From Aptenodytes patagonicus (Eukaryota; Chordata; Aves; Sphenisciformes; Spheniscidae), in the NCBI RefSeq assembly GCF_965638725.1, contig NC_134950.1, forward strand, positions 7,440,101 through 7,504,100: a DNA stretch of 64,000 bases. Reading direction: 5' to 3'. Shown here piece by piece: positions 1-12,000 of this stretch. The position numbers were made by a program, and so were the translations under genes. The notes below the pieces were generated by a model. The model saw nothing but the letters and a program-made list of their open reading frames with translations. It had not been told where the DNA came from and made no database searches. Numbering within the stretch: position 1 is the first letter of the stretch; every line of letters starts with the position of its first letter.

Positions 1-598
1 CCCTCATGCTGTGCTACCATCAGTGCAAAATTACACTGCTCTTTAAATTGCTTTTGTAAACACAGCCTAACTGTTTTCTTTTGCTTTCACAAACTTCTTG
101 TTAATCTCAACACTGTTCTTCCTTCTTTGTTTGCCTGGTGTCCCGGAGAGACACTGTAGTCCAGCCAAAGGACCGGTGCCGCCTTCTGTGCTTTATCCTC
201 CATTTTTTCCAGCATTGGAAACACTGCCTCTGAAGCAGCATACCTGTTATTCCCTCTTCTCCTTTATCTCTGTGTTCTCCCATCCATCTCACTCTTCCTC
301 CTTATCACTTTTCTTCTGCCCTGTGCTACACCTGCTTGATCTTCCCTATCATCCTGGATCTCTGACTTCAACTCCCAGCTCTTCTTCCACCACCATTCAT
401 CACTTGCCTCCCACGTCTTCCTGAAGAGGGGTTGATATTACTTACCTGCAAATTGATATTACATGGGAATCGATGCCTAGCAGATTCTGTGTGGAGTGTG
501 TGCCTAACAAGAGTATCATATGATGGAGAACATAAATTAAACAAGAGCAGATATACATTAATATAAAGTGTGGCTTGAGGGACTACAACTGCTCATTT
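1..598. other. Intergenic sequence, no gene recognised
   Basis: Pyrimidine-rich on the + strand between about 100 and 420, which creates a spurious serine/proline/leucine-rich open frame with no recognisable domain. A good minus-strand splice donor (CAG|GTAAGT read on the minus strand) lies at about 443-450, with a weaker acceptor near 507. The enclosed 60 bases resemble nothing known, so I do not call an exon. Confidence 0.5.
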
Positions 599-2398
599 CA
601 TAGAATCATAGAATCATTAAGGTTGGAAAAGACCTCTAAGATCATTGAGTCCAACCGTCAACCCAACACCACCATGCCCACTAAACCATGTCCCTAAGCA
701 CCTCATCTACACGTCTTTTAAATACCTCCAGGGATGGGGACTCAACCACTTCCCTGGGCAGCCTGGTCCAATGCTTCACAACCCTTTCAGTGAGGAAATT
801 TTTCCTCACGTCCAATCTAAACCTCCCCTGGCGCAAGTTGAGGCCATTTCCTCTCGTCCTATCGCTTGTTACTTGGGAGAAGAGACCGACACCCACCTCA
901 CTACAACCTCCTTTCAGGGAGTTGTAGAGAGCGATGAGGTCTCCCCTCAGCCTCCTCTTCTCCAGGCTAAACAGTCCCAGTTCCCTCAACCGCTCCTCAG
1001 AAGACTTGTTCTCCAGACCCCTCACCAGCTTCATTGCCCTTCTCTGGACACACTCCAGCACCTCAACGTCCTTCTTGTAGTGAGGGGCCCAAAACTGAAC
1101 ACAGTATTCGAGGTGTGGCCTCTCCAGTGCCTAATACAAAGGGACAATCACTTCCCTACTCCTGCTGGCCACACTATTTCTGGTATAGGCCAGGATGCCA
1201 TTGGCCTTCTTGGCCGCCTGGGCACACTGCTGGCTCGTGTTCAGCCGGCTGTCAACCAGCACCCCCAGGTCCTTTTCCTACAGGCAGCTTTCCAGCCACT
1301 CTTCCCCAAGCCTGTAGCGCTGCATGGGGTTGTTGTGGCCAAAGTGCAGGACCCGGCACTCGGCCTTGTTGAACCTCATACAGTTGGCCTTGGCCCATTG
1401 ATCCAGCCTGTCCAGGTCCCTCTGCAGAGCCTTCCTACCCTCGAGCAGATCAACGCTCCTGCCCAACTTGGTGTCGTCTGCAAACTTCCTGAGGATGCAC
1501 TCAATCCCCTCATCCAGATCATTGATAAAGATATTGAACAAGACCGGCCCCAAAACTGAGCCCTGGGGAACACCGCTCGTGACCGGCCGCCAACTGGATT
1601 GAACTCCATTCACCACAACTCTCTGGGCCCGGCCGTCCAGCCAGTTTTTGACCCAGCGCAGAGTACACCTGTCTAAGCCGTGAGCCGCCAGCTTCTCGAG
1701 GAGAATGCTGTGGGAGACAGTGTCAAAGGCCTTGCTGAAGTCCAGGTAGACCACATCCACAGCCTTTCTCTCATCCACTAGGCGGGTCACCTGGTCATAG
1801 AAGGAGATCAGGTTGGTCAAGCAGGACCTGCCTTTCATGAACCCGTGCTGGCTGGGCCTGATCCCTTGGTTGTTCCACACATGCCTTGTGAGCACCCTCA
1901 AGATGAACCGCTCCATAATCTTCCCCAGCACCGAGGTCAGGCTGACAGGCCTGTAGTTCCCCAGATGCTCCTCCTGGCCCTTCTTGTAGATGGGCGTCAC
2001 ATTGGCAAGCCTCCAGTCATCCAGGACCTCCCCCGTTAACCAGGACTGCTGATAAATGATGGAGAGTGGCTTGGTGAGCTCCTCCACCAGCTCCCTCAGC
2101 ACTCTCGGGTGGATCCCATCCGGCCCCATAGACTTGTGAGCGTCCAGGTGGTGTAGCAGGTCGTTAACTGCTTCCTCTTGGATTATGGGGGGTTCATCCT
2201 GCTTGCCGTCCCTGTCTTCCAGCTCAGGGGGCCGAGTACCCTGAGGATAACTGGTTTGCCTGTTAAAGACTGAGGCAAAGGCAGCATTGAGTACCTCAGC
2301 CTTTTCCTCATCCTCGGTGACAATGTTCCCCCCCGCATCCAATAAAGGATGGAGATTCTCCTTGGCTCTCTTCTTGTCATTAATATATTTGTAAAAAA
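599..2398 (-). mobile_element. CR1 LINE, 5'-truncated copy 1
   Basis: Read on the minus strand, this is the 3' 1.8 kb of a CR1 non-LTR retrotransposon. The 3' end is at the left, where two units of the ATTCTATG tail and the conserved CR1 3' segment (TTCCAACCTTAATGATTCTA) are seen. The right boundary is near 2398, just inside the ORF2 segment encoding YINDK, and homology to the longer copy at 59.9-62.7 kb stops there. That is a typical 5' truncation from incomplete target-primed reverse transcription. No clear target-site duplication was seen, which is normal for CR1. It lies upstream of the CpG island, antisense to the putative miR-30 host transcript. Confidence 0.95.
681..2342 (-). pseudogene. 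CR1 ORF2 reverse-transcriptase remnant, two nonsense codons
   Basis: One continuous minus-strand frame encodes the reverse transcriptase and C-terminal part of CR1 ORF2p. Visible landmarks in order are the [13 protein letters not shown] segment, NYRPVSL, motif [23 protein letters not shown], and the catalytic FADD box near 1475-1485. The usual C-terminal end (DMV, stop) follows at 681. The frame is broken only by two TAG codons, at 1278-1280 and 1131-1133. By comparison with sister copies both replace TCG serine codons (C to A). The endonuclease domain and ORF1 are absent through 5' truncation. It cannot encode a functional protein and marks a fairly young dead insertion. Confidence 0.9.
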
Positions 2399-5300
2399 AT
2401 TTCTATGAATGGACCATCAAAGACTCCAGGAGATTGCAAAGCGTGTGTTGGGGGACAGAGAAGCAGCACAGCTGGGTTAAGGAGGACTTTTTGCTTGGGA
2501 ATTTGCCTTCCTTTTTGAGGTATCGGCCTTCTAGCTGGAAAGAAAGTCCCAGATCCCCAGTCCCTTGCTACATGGCTCCTTCTATGTGTGACTGTTGTCT
2601 GGTGTGCAGAGAGCGTTTAAATTAGTTGCCAGCGTGCTCACTAAAGAGCAAAACACATCCTGCTTTGAAAAATGTGTCATCTGAAAGTCAAGCAGAGAAG
2701 CATGATGATTATATACCCTAAAGTGGACGCTTAAGGTCTGGTCGACTGGACGCTCTCTGGTCTCTGCTGACTGGATCTCCATTGACTCTACTGGGAATTT
2801 AGACACCCAGCTCAGAGCTAGATGCCCATACACAGACAGTCACATTTAACCAATTGATATGCAAGTGTCAAGTGTCGTTGGAGATGCCCCAGGGTATCTC
2901 AAATGTATTTATGGGACTAGCAGAAATTACACACGATCTACAGTGGACTTGTGGCCTTCTGAAGCAGGAGCTGGAGGTTAGGCAGAGTCCTCTAGGACAT
3001 CTTAAATGGCACTGAAGTTCTATGTGTAGGCAATTGAATCCAGCTCTGTGTATCTTAATCTGGAGCTGGATCGCCCCTGAGGCGGCTTACAGCTAAAATA
3101 AAATTTTCATGTGCGGCTGAAGAAACCAAATAAGCTGGTTTTGCAAGCTCCGGAGTTTCAGTGCAACACTTGCAACTCGATATTGATTATCCACTAAGAA
3201 CAACAGAGACCTAGAAAAAAAGAAAACACTTATGTCTCCAAAGAGGAGCAAAAGCAAAGTCTGAGTGAAAAATTATAAAGGTAGGTAGGTGACTGTTAAT
3301 TGATTTATATCACAGGATACAGTGGCTGAAGACTTTGACACTGTAAATAAGAAAACAGCGTTAGAAATGGCCTAAACTGAAATAAGACCAACTTTGAATG
3401 AAAACAAAGTGTTCACTGGCTCAGAGGTGTGAGATTAACTTGGCTGCTGATTCAATGGATCAAAAATTGCATTGATCTAATGCCTCTGACTTTCCACGTT
3501 ATGTTCAGAAAATGTAACCTACGTACAGCTAGACTGGAAGATTGCTGCCTGGCAAATGCTTTTTTTCTTCTTAATGGAAAATTTTGGCTCAGTTTTTCCA
3601 GCGGTCCAAAGCATCCCCTGCTTCCCACATTGTGAGATGACAACAACGCTCAGCTGTCTTTGGCCGGAGTTATGGCACCGTGCCAGAAAGTATCTCAAGT
3701 TGTGAAAAGTCTTAAATCAACACATTTTACCACTGAAGAGTGAGGCAAAACAGCTTCTCAACCATATGAAATATTCATGTCTAGCATCTTGTGAGATACC
3801 ATCTGTTTAGATCAAACCAAAGCAGAGCCGATAGTGACACAGAAACACACTGGATAGGAAGTAGGATGACGTGACTTGAAGATTCATTGTTTCATGACCT
3901 ACAAAAGACCACTGCAAAACCAGCAAGCATTACTTCAGGAAAAAATAACTTTTCAAACAAAGAATAATCCGAAAGAGAAATGCTGATTGTTTGGGTCTGT
4001 TATTAGGAAAATCATAACGTACTTCAGATAAAATCATGCCTCTCATGAAGGCATTGACAATTTAATTGCAATTTAATATCTGCCTGAAGTGTCTAAAAAG
4101 AAAAAAAAAAACAAACCCAAAACTACCAGACAAGCACTTCTACAGCCAGAAGAGTGAACAAAGGACAAATCCTGCTGCAGACATTGTAATCTCCCAGCAT
4201 TTTATATTTATATTTCTAGAAGTAAATATGTCCTTTTTTCCCTAAAAGCCATTGTTCACAGGGCATAGTACTGGGACTTGGGAGACCTGAGTTTTTCTCC
4301 TGCCAGAGCTACTTTTCTGATATATGACCTTGAGACAAACATTTTGCTTCTGTTACTGCTTCCCCTCCCACTTTCAGTCTATTCCAGACAGAGACAGTTT
4401 TACTGTGCCTTATACGATGGGGCCTCTAGGTGCTATTGCAATGTAAATAGTGGCAGCACAGGTGCAGTTGCGAGTGGAATATGGCTTTTATTATCCAGTT
4501 ACAAGGTCACTGTTGGGTGAAAGGATTGCTGCATAAAACATTACTGAGCCATCAGCCTATGGCTGCCTCACGGTTATATAATAATGTTATTTCAAACACA
4601 GGGAAAGTATTTGAGGCTCTCCCAAGCTCACCAAGTTTGCGGCGCCGCGGAGCATCAGGGGTAAAACGGCCCCACGCAGGTGAGTATGAACACGGAGATG
4701 CTTAAACTGCCGTGGCCTTCCCCACTCCGTCCCTGTTGTTTGCAATTTACCCATTCCTTCTCTCAAGGTTAACTAAGCTTCGTGACACCTTGGAGAATAA
4801 GAAAATACTGTACCCAGTTCCAGGAAAGATAAAGAAAGCAGACATGAAATAGCTGCTTTGGAGTGGCAGAGCCGGAATCGGGACCAGGGTAATCTCCCTT
4901 CCCTCGCCACGCTACGTACCTTGTGATAAAACTAAAATGCTACCACTTTAACAGCAGTGTCAGTCACACAGTGTGGGCTCTGCACCAGCTTTGAAAACCA
5001 GGGAAGAGAGCATCAAATGTTCCAGCCCACTTAATTTGAAAGCTGCCTATAATAAACCCTTGGGAACATGTAAAACAGACAGGTCAAATTACATAGTTAC
5101 ACAAATATCACTGGATTTCTGGCATTTAGGAGTAAAAGGCTTTGATCTGTTCAATTTAAAAGTGCCTAAAACATGCATACGCTATGTTAAAATCTAACAT
5201 TAAATGCTTTTCTTTTTGTATTTTCCAAAAGCTTAGCTAGAGACAATTTGTACACAGCATGACAAAACTTTCCCTTAATAACATAAATATCTATGCACAA

Positions 5301-8029
5301 GTAATTTGGCACAGTGTGTCATTGCAAAATATTTTATATTCAGTAAAATGACAGCTCTTACCTAGTTCTTATACACAGAAACCCTTAAAGAAACAATGTA
5401 TTGCCCTTTAAAAGCCCCTCTCTATTCCTCACTTTCCCATCTGTCTTATTTATAGCTCTCCTTTGTAAAGCCCTCCAAGATCTAAGAATGAAAAGTACTC
5501 ATAAAAACTCCGTGTGAGCCGGGATTTGAAATCAGCAGCGCTTATGGATGTTATGCATATGAAGGAAAGACTTCAGTGCAACACTCCAGTATTCAAAATC
5601 AACCCTACATCAGTGTCCTTGTCAACAATTTTGCTTTAAACCAGCACTCACTCGACGTCTGTGTAAATGCATCAAAATGCCCCTTAGACCTCCTCCCACT
5701 TACTTTCAGCAGGCGTTTCACCGCATCTATGAGCAGGGATCCTCTCTCCCTGTTTTCCCTCATTGCACAATTGGCTTTCCATGGGCCTCTTTGGCAGCTC
5801 CAGCCCTTTTGGAAAGCAGAGTTTATTCCTCCCCTCCTCTTTCAGCCTCGCATTGAGGAGGAGGTCTGTGGCGGGGACTCGATGCCACAGAATGTCAATG
5901 CCAGAAGTGGCCTTTCTCATGGAAATCAGGCGCGGGAGTTCGGCATTGTCTGTGCAAGAAGGAAAGACGTTGCTTTTTTGTTTTTTCCTCTCCCTTTCTG
6001 GGAGATTATATTTGAACCGATGAGCTCTGGCTCTCTCATGCCTCGCGAGTGCCAGATCCTTCCTCAGGACTGATTTCTCCATCTCCTCCCTCACCTACAT
6101 TGTTGCGCCACCTCCTCTTCGTCACGTCCAATTAGTCATTACGGGCTTATCTTGGCATTTTTAAGATTTCGTGGATAAAAATGCCAAGTAAGTGGATTTG
6201 ACATGAACTTACTCATGCTGAGGACTGTATTTATCTATCCCAATATATGGCACACAAGCACTGCTTACACCATTTGGCCCCCCCAGGAGAAAAGGAAGTA
6301 CTCTGCTCGACGAACCAGTGGGCAACAGGAGATGTGCAGGGAGGAAACGACTTCCCTGGGGACACACTGGTGTCGTACTGATATATCCCTGGTGGCATAT
6401 TTATTTATGCCCTTCCCAAGAGTTTGCTGTTAAAAGCCTTCCTCCTGATCTGACTCAAGAGGGATTTGGGGGGGGGATCAGTAACACAGATACTGCAGTT
6501 TTCCAGCGTTACAAATCTGAAGGCCCAAGTCCCAGTGTCTTAATATGCCGCTCATCATGGTTGAGTCACATCGGCCCCAGATGGTTGTCTGGTGAATAAG
6601 GTCACTCCTGGTTGCTGCCGACTGGCCAAACTCATCCCCTTTGCAGTCCTGCGAGCCGGCCACAGTCAGGCTCGTGGTTTGGAGACTGAAAAAAAAAAAA
6701 GAAAAAAGAGCCCCATCAAAAAGCATGCTCCAGCAGAGCTGCAACCTACCAGAACTGCTGCGCAAAGCCAGCTGATCCACGCACAGGCTCCCTGGGACAG
6801 GCTGGCATTACACTCACCGGGCAGGTCAGCACCTAACCCTGCACACCCCGCGCTGCACCTGTGCAAGAGCCGCCTTCCACTCGAACGCTCCTGCTCTGAA
6901 TGTCACCAAATTTGAGTGTTTTGCTGGCAGTCGGAAATACAACGCTAAATCCAGTTGGGGTGATGAGAAATGAGCCATGGCACAACTTCACTGACAGTTA
7001 AAAAACTCTCTTTAAAATGATTTCCTTATTAGATCTTTGCTGTCAAATGAGCAAGACCCAGACCATGTATGAATTCAGACTGCAGATCCTGGTCTTGCCG
7101 TGATAGGGTTTAAACTGGTTTGTTAATACTCTGGGAGAAGGGTATTGTGCATTTCAAAGGCAGGGAAACTGTATCCGTGCCCTTTGATCCACCATCAGGA
7201 AGGGTTTAGTGAATGCACCTCAGTATGTATTTCTGATGAATGTTGAATTGTATTTCTGAATGAATATTTCTGATTAAAAATCGCTTGGAACTGTCGTTTT
7301 GGAGCTCTGACAGACATGTGGCACATATAAAGTACACAGCGTGCTCCGCATGTAGGGCAGATGAAAGACGCAGTGTAACTGCTAATTGATAGTGTATTTA
7401 AATATCATGCCTGTGTACTTATCTCAACTTAGAGCCTGCAATACGTAACGTGTTGTTAATGCATACACCTTTCATGAAACAAGGTACAAATCCAAAGAGT
7501 CTAACACACCGACCTTGCACAGGTTGCATGCTGTGTGCGCGTAACCTTTTCACAGCTGACAGTGTCTGAAGCAAAGTGTTTACACATAAAAAATTTATGC
7601 ACGCATTGTGCACTGAGGCTTTGAGATATGCAGCCTTCCATATGTTATACATATTACATACATGATATCTATGCCAAGTATTTCCAAGAAAGTAAATGCA
7701 ATTGCCCATATGCTCCCCAAACAATGGGAACGTGCAGTAGGTTGCGGGACCAGGGAAGCAGCTTGATCCTCGGGGAATACTGAAGCACCGTGGGATAAGG
7801 AAGAACACTAGAGGTGGAAAGGAGGCGGCAAACTACGCCGCCACTAGCTTGGCTTGTGTATGTGTGCACAGACGAAAGGCGGCGTTTAAATTCGTGTGTT
7901 AAGATTTCCTTCCTCCCCCTGGAGAGGAGGGAAGGATTCACTCCACTGAGGGGTGTGAAAGAGCACCTCCTCCCTCTTCCACCCCATCTTTCCACCGAAG
8001 GATCAGAGGCCTTTACTTGAACACACCGC
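2399..8029. other. Intergenic DNA upstream of the CpG island
   Basis: About 5.6 kb of moderately AT-rich unique sequence with no recognisable gene, RNA or transposon. It holds short A-runs (about 4095-4112 and 6689-6707) and one strong isolated + strand donor-like site at 4680/4681 (CGCAG|GTGAGTA) preceded by a GC-rich patch at 4635-4680. I could not build an exon of a known protein around that site. GC content and CpG frequency rise from about 7.8 kb into the island. Confidence 0.5.
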
Positions 8030-8602
8030 TCTGCCCTCGGCTCCGCAGCAGCCCCGCGCAGGCCTCCTCCCGCTCCCGCCCCACACCCGCCGACCTCCCA
8101 CCGCAACACCTCCCCCGAAAGAACTTCCTTTTCCCTCTGGTGTGCTCTCCTGCACGCTCCACCACCAACCCTCCCTCCTGCATGGCCGACAAGTGTTTCT
8201 AGGGATTGCGGGGGGAAAGCGCTGAACCGCACGCCGGTGGTGGCCGCAACCCGGTGCGCAGTACAACGCGAACGACACGCGCTGCTCACCACGCGCACAT
8301 ACAGCGCACCACGGGCTCCGTAAAGACCGTGTGCACCGCGCACCGTATACCCCACGCACCCTGTGCACCCCAGACACCATGCGCAGGCTGCAGGCCGTAC
8401 ACCGTGCTCTCGGCGCAACGACCAGCTACGCCACGCGCACCCGCACCCGCGCACCCTGCGCGCCACGCACGCCGCGCACCGCGCGCACCCCGCCCACCCG
8501 GCACGCTCAGGGCGCGCGCCGGCGGGGGGCGGGGGAGGGGGGGGGGAGCGCCCCGGCGCGCGCTCATTGGCCAGCGGGGAGGCGGCCCCTCCTCTCCCTG
8601 CG

Positions 8603-8612
8603 GCGCGTGCGC
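8603..8612 (+). promoter_or_regulatory. NRF1-like site
   Basis: The decamer GCGCGTGCGC is close to the palindromic NRF1 consensus and lies about 120 bases 5' of the CCAAT/CRE cluster. The same decamer recurs in the right-end CpG island at 63936-63945. It is common in CpG islands, so this supports a promoter but not a specific regulator. Confidence 0.4.
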
Positions 8613-8712
8613 GCGTGCTTGCCTGCCTGCCTGCGTGCGTCCGGGGAGCGGGCGGGGAGGGGGGGCGGTGCTGGGGGCGGGCAGCGCGCGCGCGAGGTGG
8701 AAGGGGGCGGGG

Positions 8713-8737
8713 ATTGGTTGCCATGGGGGTGACGTCA
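8713..8737 (+). promoter_or_regulatory. Inverted CCAAT box plus consensus CRE
   Basis: ATTGG at 8713-8717 (NF-Y type) is followed 12 bases later by the full palindromic cAMP-response element TGACGTCA at 8730-8737. Spaced NF-Y and CREB/ATF sites close to the start are a known arrangement in GC-rich promoters. An ATG in good context at 8723 (GCCATGG) sits between them but is probably upstream of the start site. Confidence 0.6.
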
Positions 8738-8754
8738 AACTGTGTCGGGGACAG

Positions 8755-9006
8755 GGAGCGGAGACACGGAAAAGGTCAAACTAAAGGCGAGGAGGAGACG
8801 CAGCCGCGGCCGGGCCGGGCCGGGCCGGGCGGGGCGGCTGCGCGGGACCCGCCGGCCGAGCGAAGGCGAGGGGCCGCCAGCGGGGCGGGCGAGGCAGCCC
8901 GGGCGAGGCAGCCCCGGCGAAGCAGCCCCGGCGAGGCAGCTCCCCCGAGGCAGCTCCCCCGGTCCCCGCGGCGGAGCCGGCCGCCCCCCGCCGCCTCTCC
9001 TCACAG
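8755..9006 (+). ncRNA. Putative noncoding first exon of the miR-30d/30b host RNA
   Basis: Downstream of the CRE, about 250 bases of GC-rich sequence run to a consensus donor (TCACAG|GTACGGG). All three frames look like compositional artefacts (Arg/Pro/Gly/Ala runs) and no known N-terminus is recognised, so I treat it as noncoding or 5' UTR. It contains GGGCC-type G-tracts at about 8809-8834 that could form G-quadruplexes, and a degenerate short tandem array at 8887-8960. The 5' boundary is approximate, placed just 3' of the CRE. The pyrimidine run before 9006 also resembles an acceptor, so the site could be read either way. Confidence 0.4.
8887..8960 (+). repeat. Degenerate 13-17 bp tandem array in the putative first exon
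   Basis: Five successive units built on GGCGAGGCAGCCCC, with the fourth and fifth carrying a CTCCCCC variant, lie head to tail just before the splice donor. One unit reads GCGAAGCAG, a single-base variant. The array ends 46 bases upstream of the donor at 9006. Confidence 0.75.
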
Positions 9007-12000
9007 GTACGGGCGAGCGGCGCCCCGGCGGGGCCGCCCCGCTGTGGAGACGGGCTGGGGCGGGGGCCAGGCCGCGGCCTCGGGCGGCGAGTGGGGCGCG
9101 GGAAGGGGGCCCTGGGGCGGTGGGACGGGGGCGGGGAGCGCCCTTACTCCGCCGAGGGGCGGAGGGGTGCCCTGGGCAGCGGGGCGGGGGAGTTCGCGGC
9201 CCCCCGTCACCGGGGAATGAGGGTGAGCCTGTGGAGGCCCCCCCTCCCCCCCCATTGCACTTCGCGGGGTGGGACGGGGTTCTTGCGGGGAGGGAGAGGT
9301 GCCCGGCACCCTTCACCGTACTCCCCCGGGCCGGGGGGTCCCTTTCCCACCGCACAGCCCTTGGGGACTGTGCTCCCCCCTCTCACCGCGATTTGACCCC
9401 GTTGACCTGGGAACAGAAGTTGGGCTTCTTTTTTTTCCTTTTCTTGTGGGCTGTAGGGACTTCTGCCCCCCGCCCCGGCCCCCAGCTTTGCATAACTTGT
9501 CTCCCGAGTTGACTGTCCCTTCCTCCCTGCACTTTGCCCTTGCCCGGTGGTCTGTAGCATGGGGGAGTAAAACTATTCAAGGACTGGGTTGTTTTTTTTC
9601 TTTAGTGAGAGAGCTGCATCACAAACAAGGCAGACTTCCTAATAATATATATATATACACACACATCCCTTTTTTTCCGTGCAGCAGCCTGGTGCTGAAG
9701 TAGGATTCTGTGATAGTATAGAACAAGGCCCTTGGGCGTGATTTTTTTTTTTTTTTTTGAAAACCCTGGAGTGAAGCTGCTATTGGCATGTAGAGTTTGA
9801 ATGCCACAGGCAGTCTGTTGTCTCTTCATGTTCAAAGAATAATTTAGAGGAGCAACAATGACTCACTAATAGAAAGAAACCAGGTGAAGTTCCTTACTTT
9901 AATACAGACTTACTCTGTGACCTTGGATCAGTCTTTCTGCATCAGTCCTCTGTTTGCTTAAGAATCAGGAATAGCAATGCTTTCCAAAAATGTCCTGTGA
10001 ATAAATATACTAAAGACTGAGAGACACTTATCTGCTACAGTAATAACAGGTAGATAGCGATATTATTTCTACGGTAGTAGCACAGAGGCTGTAGCTGGGA
10101 TGCGAGTGTTTTGTTTGCAGAATTTTCCTGTAGTAGCTACGCTTCGATGGAGATAGGCGCTTGCTTAACAAGACGTTTAATAACCTGTGATATTGCATGA
10201 TCTGCGCTGTGTGGTCATCTTACACTTCATATTTTTATGAAGAGTGAGCTCTAATATGCTTTCAAGGAGCTGCCATTCCACAGTGCAAATAGTTTGTGGG
10301 TTTTTCTTCTCCTGTTTGCCTAGAACAAAGTTGGTGTCATCTTCCACTGCTAAGGAAACCTTGGAATTCCCAACGTGGCTGATCATCTCTGATAGCTGGC
10401 ATCTCTGAGCTATATGGTGTTAGATTTGGTGTTTTGGTAGGGAACTGGAAGAGATATACTTGATACGATGAAGAAATTACTTCTGGCATCAGTTTGTAAC
10501 TTACCATGATACTATTTAGTTGTACTTGCCAGGGTTGGGTAGTTGCATTAACTTGATGCTATCTCAGGGTGCTTCTGTATTTGCAAGAAAATACTAAAGG
10601 GAGTGACAATAAGTTCCTTACATGCATAATGAAAGATAAGATGAGTAGTTCAGTTCTAGGAACAGTAGTTTCCCTCTTACCTTATATGATGCTCGCTGTA
10701 AAAGATCAAATGCTTTAAGTATGCCATAGGCAAAAACTTCAGTACAGGGGTCCTAGAACTGTGGAGGAGTTACCTGTCGTGGTTCACATGCTGCTGCTCT
10801 GAAGTGGTGTGCAGCCACTGCAATAACAGGTGAAAGCAGCCAAGCGCAGAGCTAGGAGCTGCTGCTGTGAATACTGACCTGAGTGAGCTAAGTTTTCCCT
10901 CTTTACAGTTTTGCTTTATGCTAACTTGTGCAGCTAGATTACTTGTCTCTCTTTTTTTTTTAAAAAAAAAAAGCTATTGTAGAAGGATACACAAGGAAGA
11001 AGCACTATTTGACTGATATCTTAGGGGTTTTTTGAAAGTATTTTGATCTATAGTTTCTCACTTGTCTACTGAAGTTAATACGAAACTTCCATAATCAGTT
11101 TTAACATTAAATAGGAAAGCTTTTATGTGTTGAGGAGGAGGTTAAGCACAACACAGTTGGGGTTGTTTGTTTGGTTGGTTTTTTTCCTTTTTTCTTAACA
11201 AAACTGAAAGCCGCTCTGGTGAAATGGCAATTTACTGTTAATTCATAGTATGTAGGTGCCCTGGAAAAATCAAATACCTGGTTTCATAGCTACCCTTAGG
11301 CATCTTTAATTTATGCAAGCAGGGCTCACTGGGTAACTACTCTAAGTCTCATTGACCTTAGTAGGTTTGCAGAGGTCATATTTTAACACAGATAAGTTGT
11401 GCTTGAACTGTTTTTTCAATAAATATTAGGAGCAAGTATTTGTGTGCATAATTACATGCTTTTTCCAGTTCTCCATTACATTTTCTTTTTCTATAGCTTC
11501 TTGCTTATAAGTGCTACAGTAGATCTAGAGTCTTCTTGGATTTTATTTTTTTCTCATCTTAATATTAGGAAGAAACACGGGTTTTTGAAAACAAGTTCTT
11601 TTTCAAGATCTCGGTAAAACAGAGCAAACTGTGAGGTTTTACAAACAGCTAGAAAGGCCAGTTTTAGGATCAGAGAAACTTGGCATCCGGAAAGCCAGAG
11701 CAACCCAAACGTATACGAGTGACATCAGCATTTTTCGGAGCCATTTATGCTATTCACTTCTGTTGGTTCCCAGCAGTGCCTTGTGTCTTATGTAAGCTTG
11801 CGCTGTACATCCTGTCCTGCTGTTCTCATGCATGAAAATTCATTGGTGTTATCTTACTGTAGGTTTTGAGAGCGGAATAGTTACTGGCTGCTTGTTGTCT
11901 CAAATGTCTACATGCAAATTTCTTACGAGCGTGCCAAAGAGGTCTATGCCGGGTGTCCTCCCAGGAGACATCGGAGGAATAACACAGCTCGTCCCCCTGC

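Larger units (their letters stand above)
8030..9400 (+). promoter_or_regulatory. CpG island promoter, candidate for the miR-30d/miR-30b host transcript
   Basis: About 1.4 kb of extremely GC- and CpG-rich DNA in otherwise AT-rich surroundings. It contains the element set of a TATA-less vertebrate promoter: inverted CCAAT boxes (ATTGG at 8566-8570 and 8713-8717), GC boxes (for example 8704-8712), an NRF1-like GCGCGTGCGC at 8603-8612, and a perfect CRE TGACGTCA at 8730-8737. A splice donor CAG|GTACGG follows at 9006/9007 and a second possible donor (AGG|GTGAGC) at about 9222. The cluster CCAAT-CRE-donor reads left to right, so + strand transcription is favoured, with a start probably between 8750 and 8800. 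The next recognised + strand products are mir-30d and mir-30b, 25-29 kb downstream. Assignment to that transcript is inference; a separate lncRNA or a bidirectional promoter is possible. Confidence 0.75.

Noticed and set aside
645-1559. 304-codon + strand open frame over CR1 copy 1
   Set aside because: It is the antisense shadow of the CR1 ORF2 reading frame on the minus strand. Equivalent antisense frames appear over copies 2 and 5.
4600-4680. Exon-like segment before a strong + strand donor at 4680/4681
   Set aside because: The acceptor is weak, the peptide is unrecognised and there is no promoter 5' of it in the window; kept only as a note.
8206-9512. Long overlapping open frames in several frames of both strands across the first CpG island
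   Set aside because: High GC content removes stop codons. The translations are Pro/Arg/Gly/Ala runs with no domain, and they coexist in opposing frames, so they are compositional artefacts.
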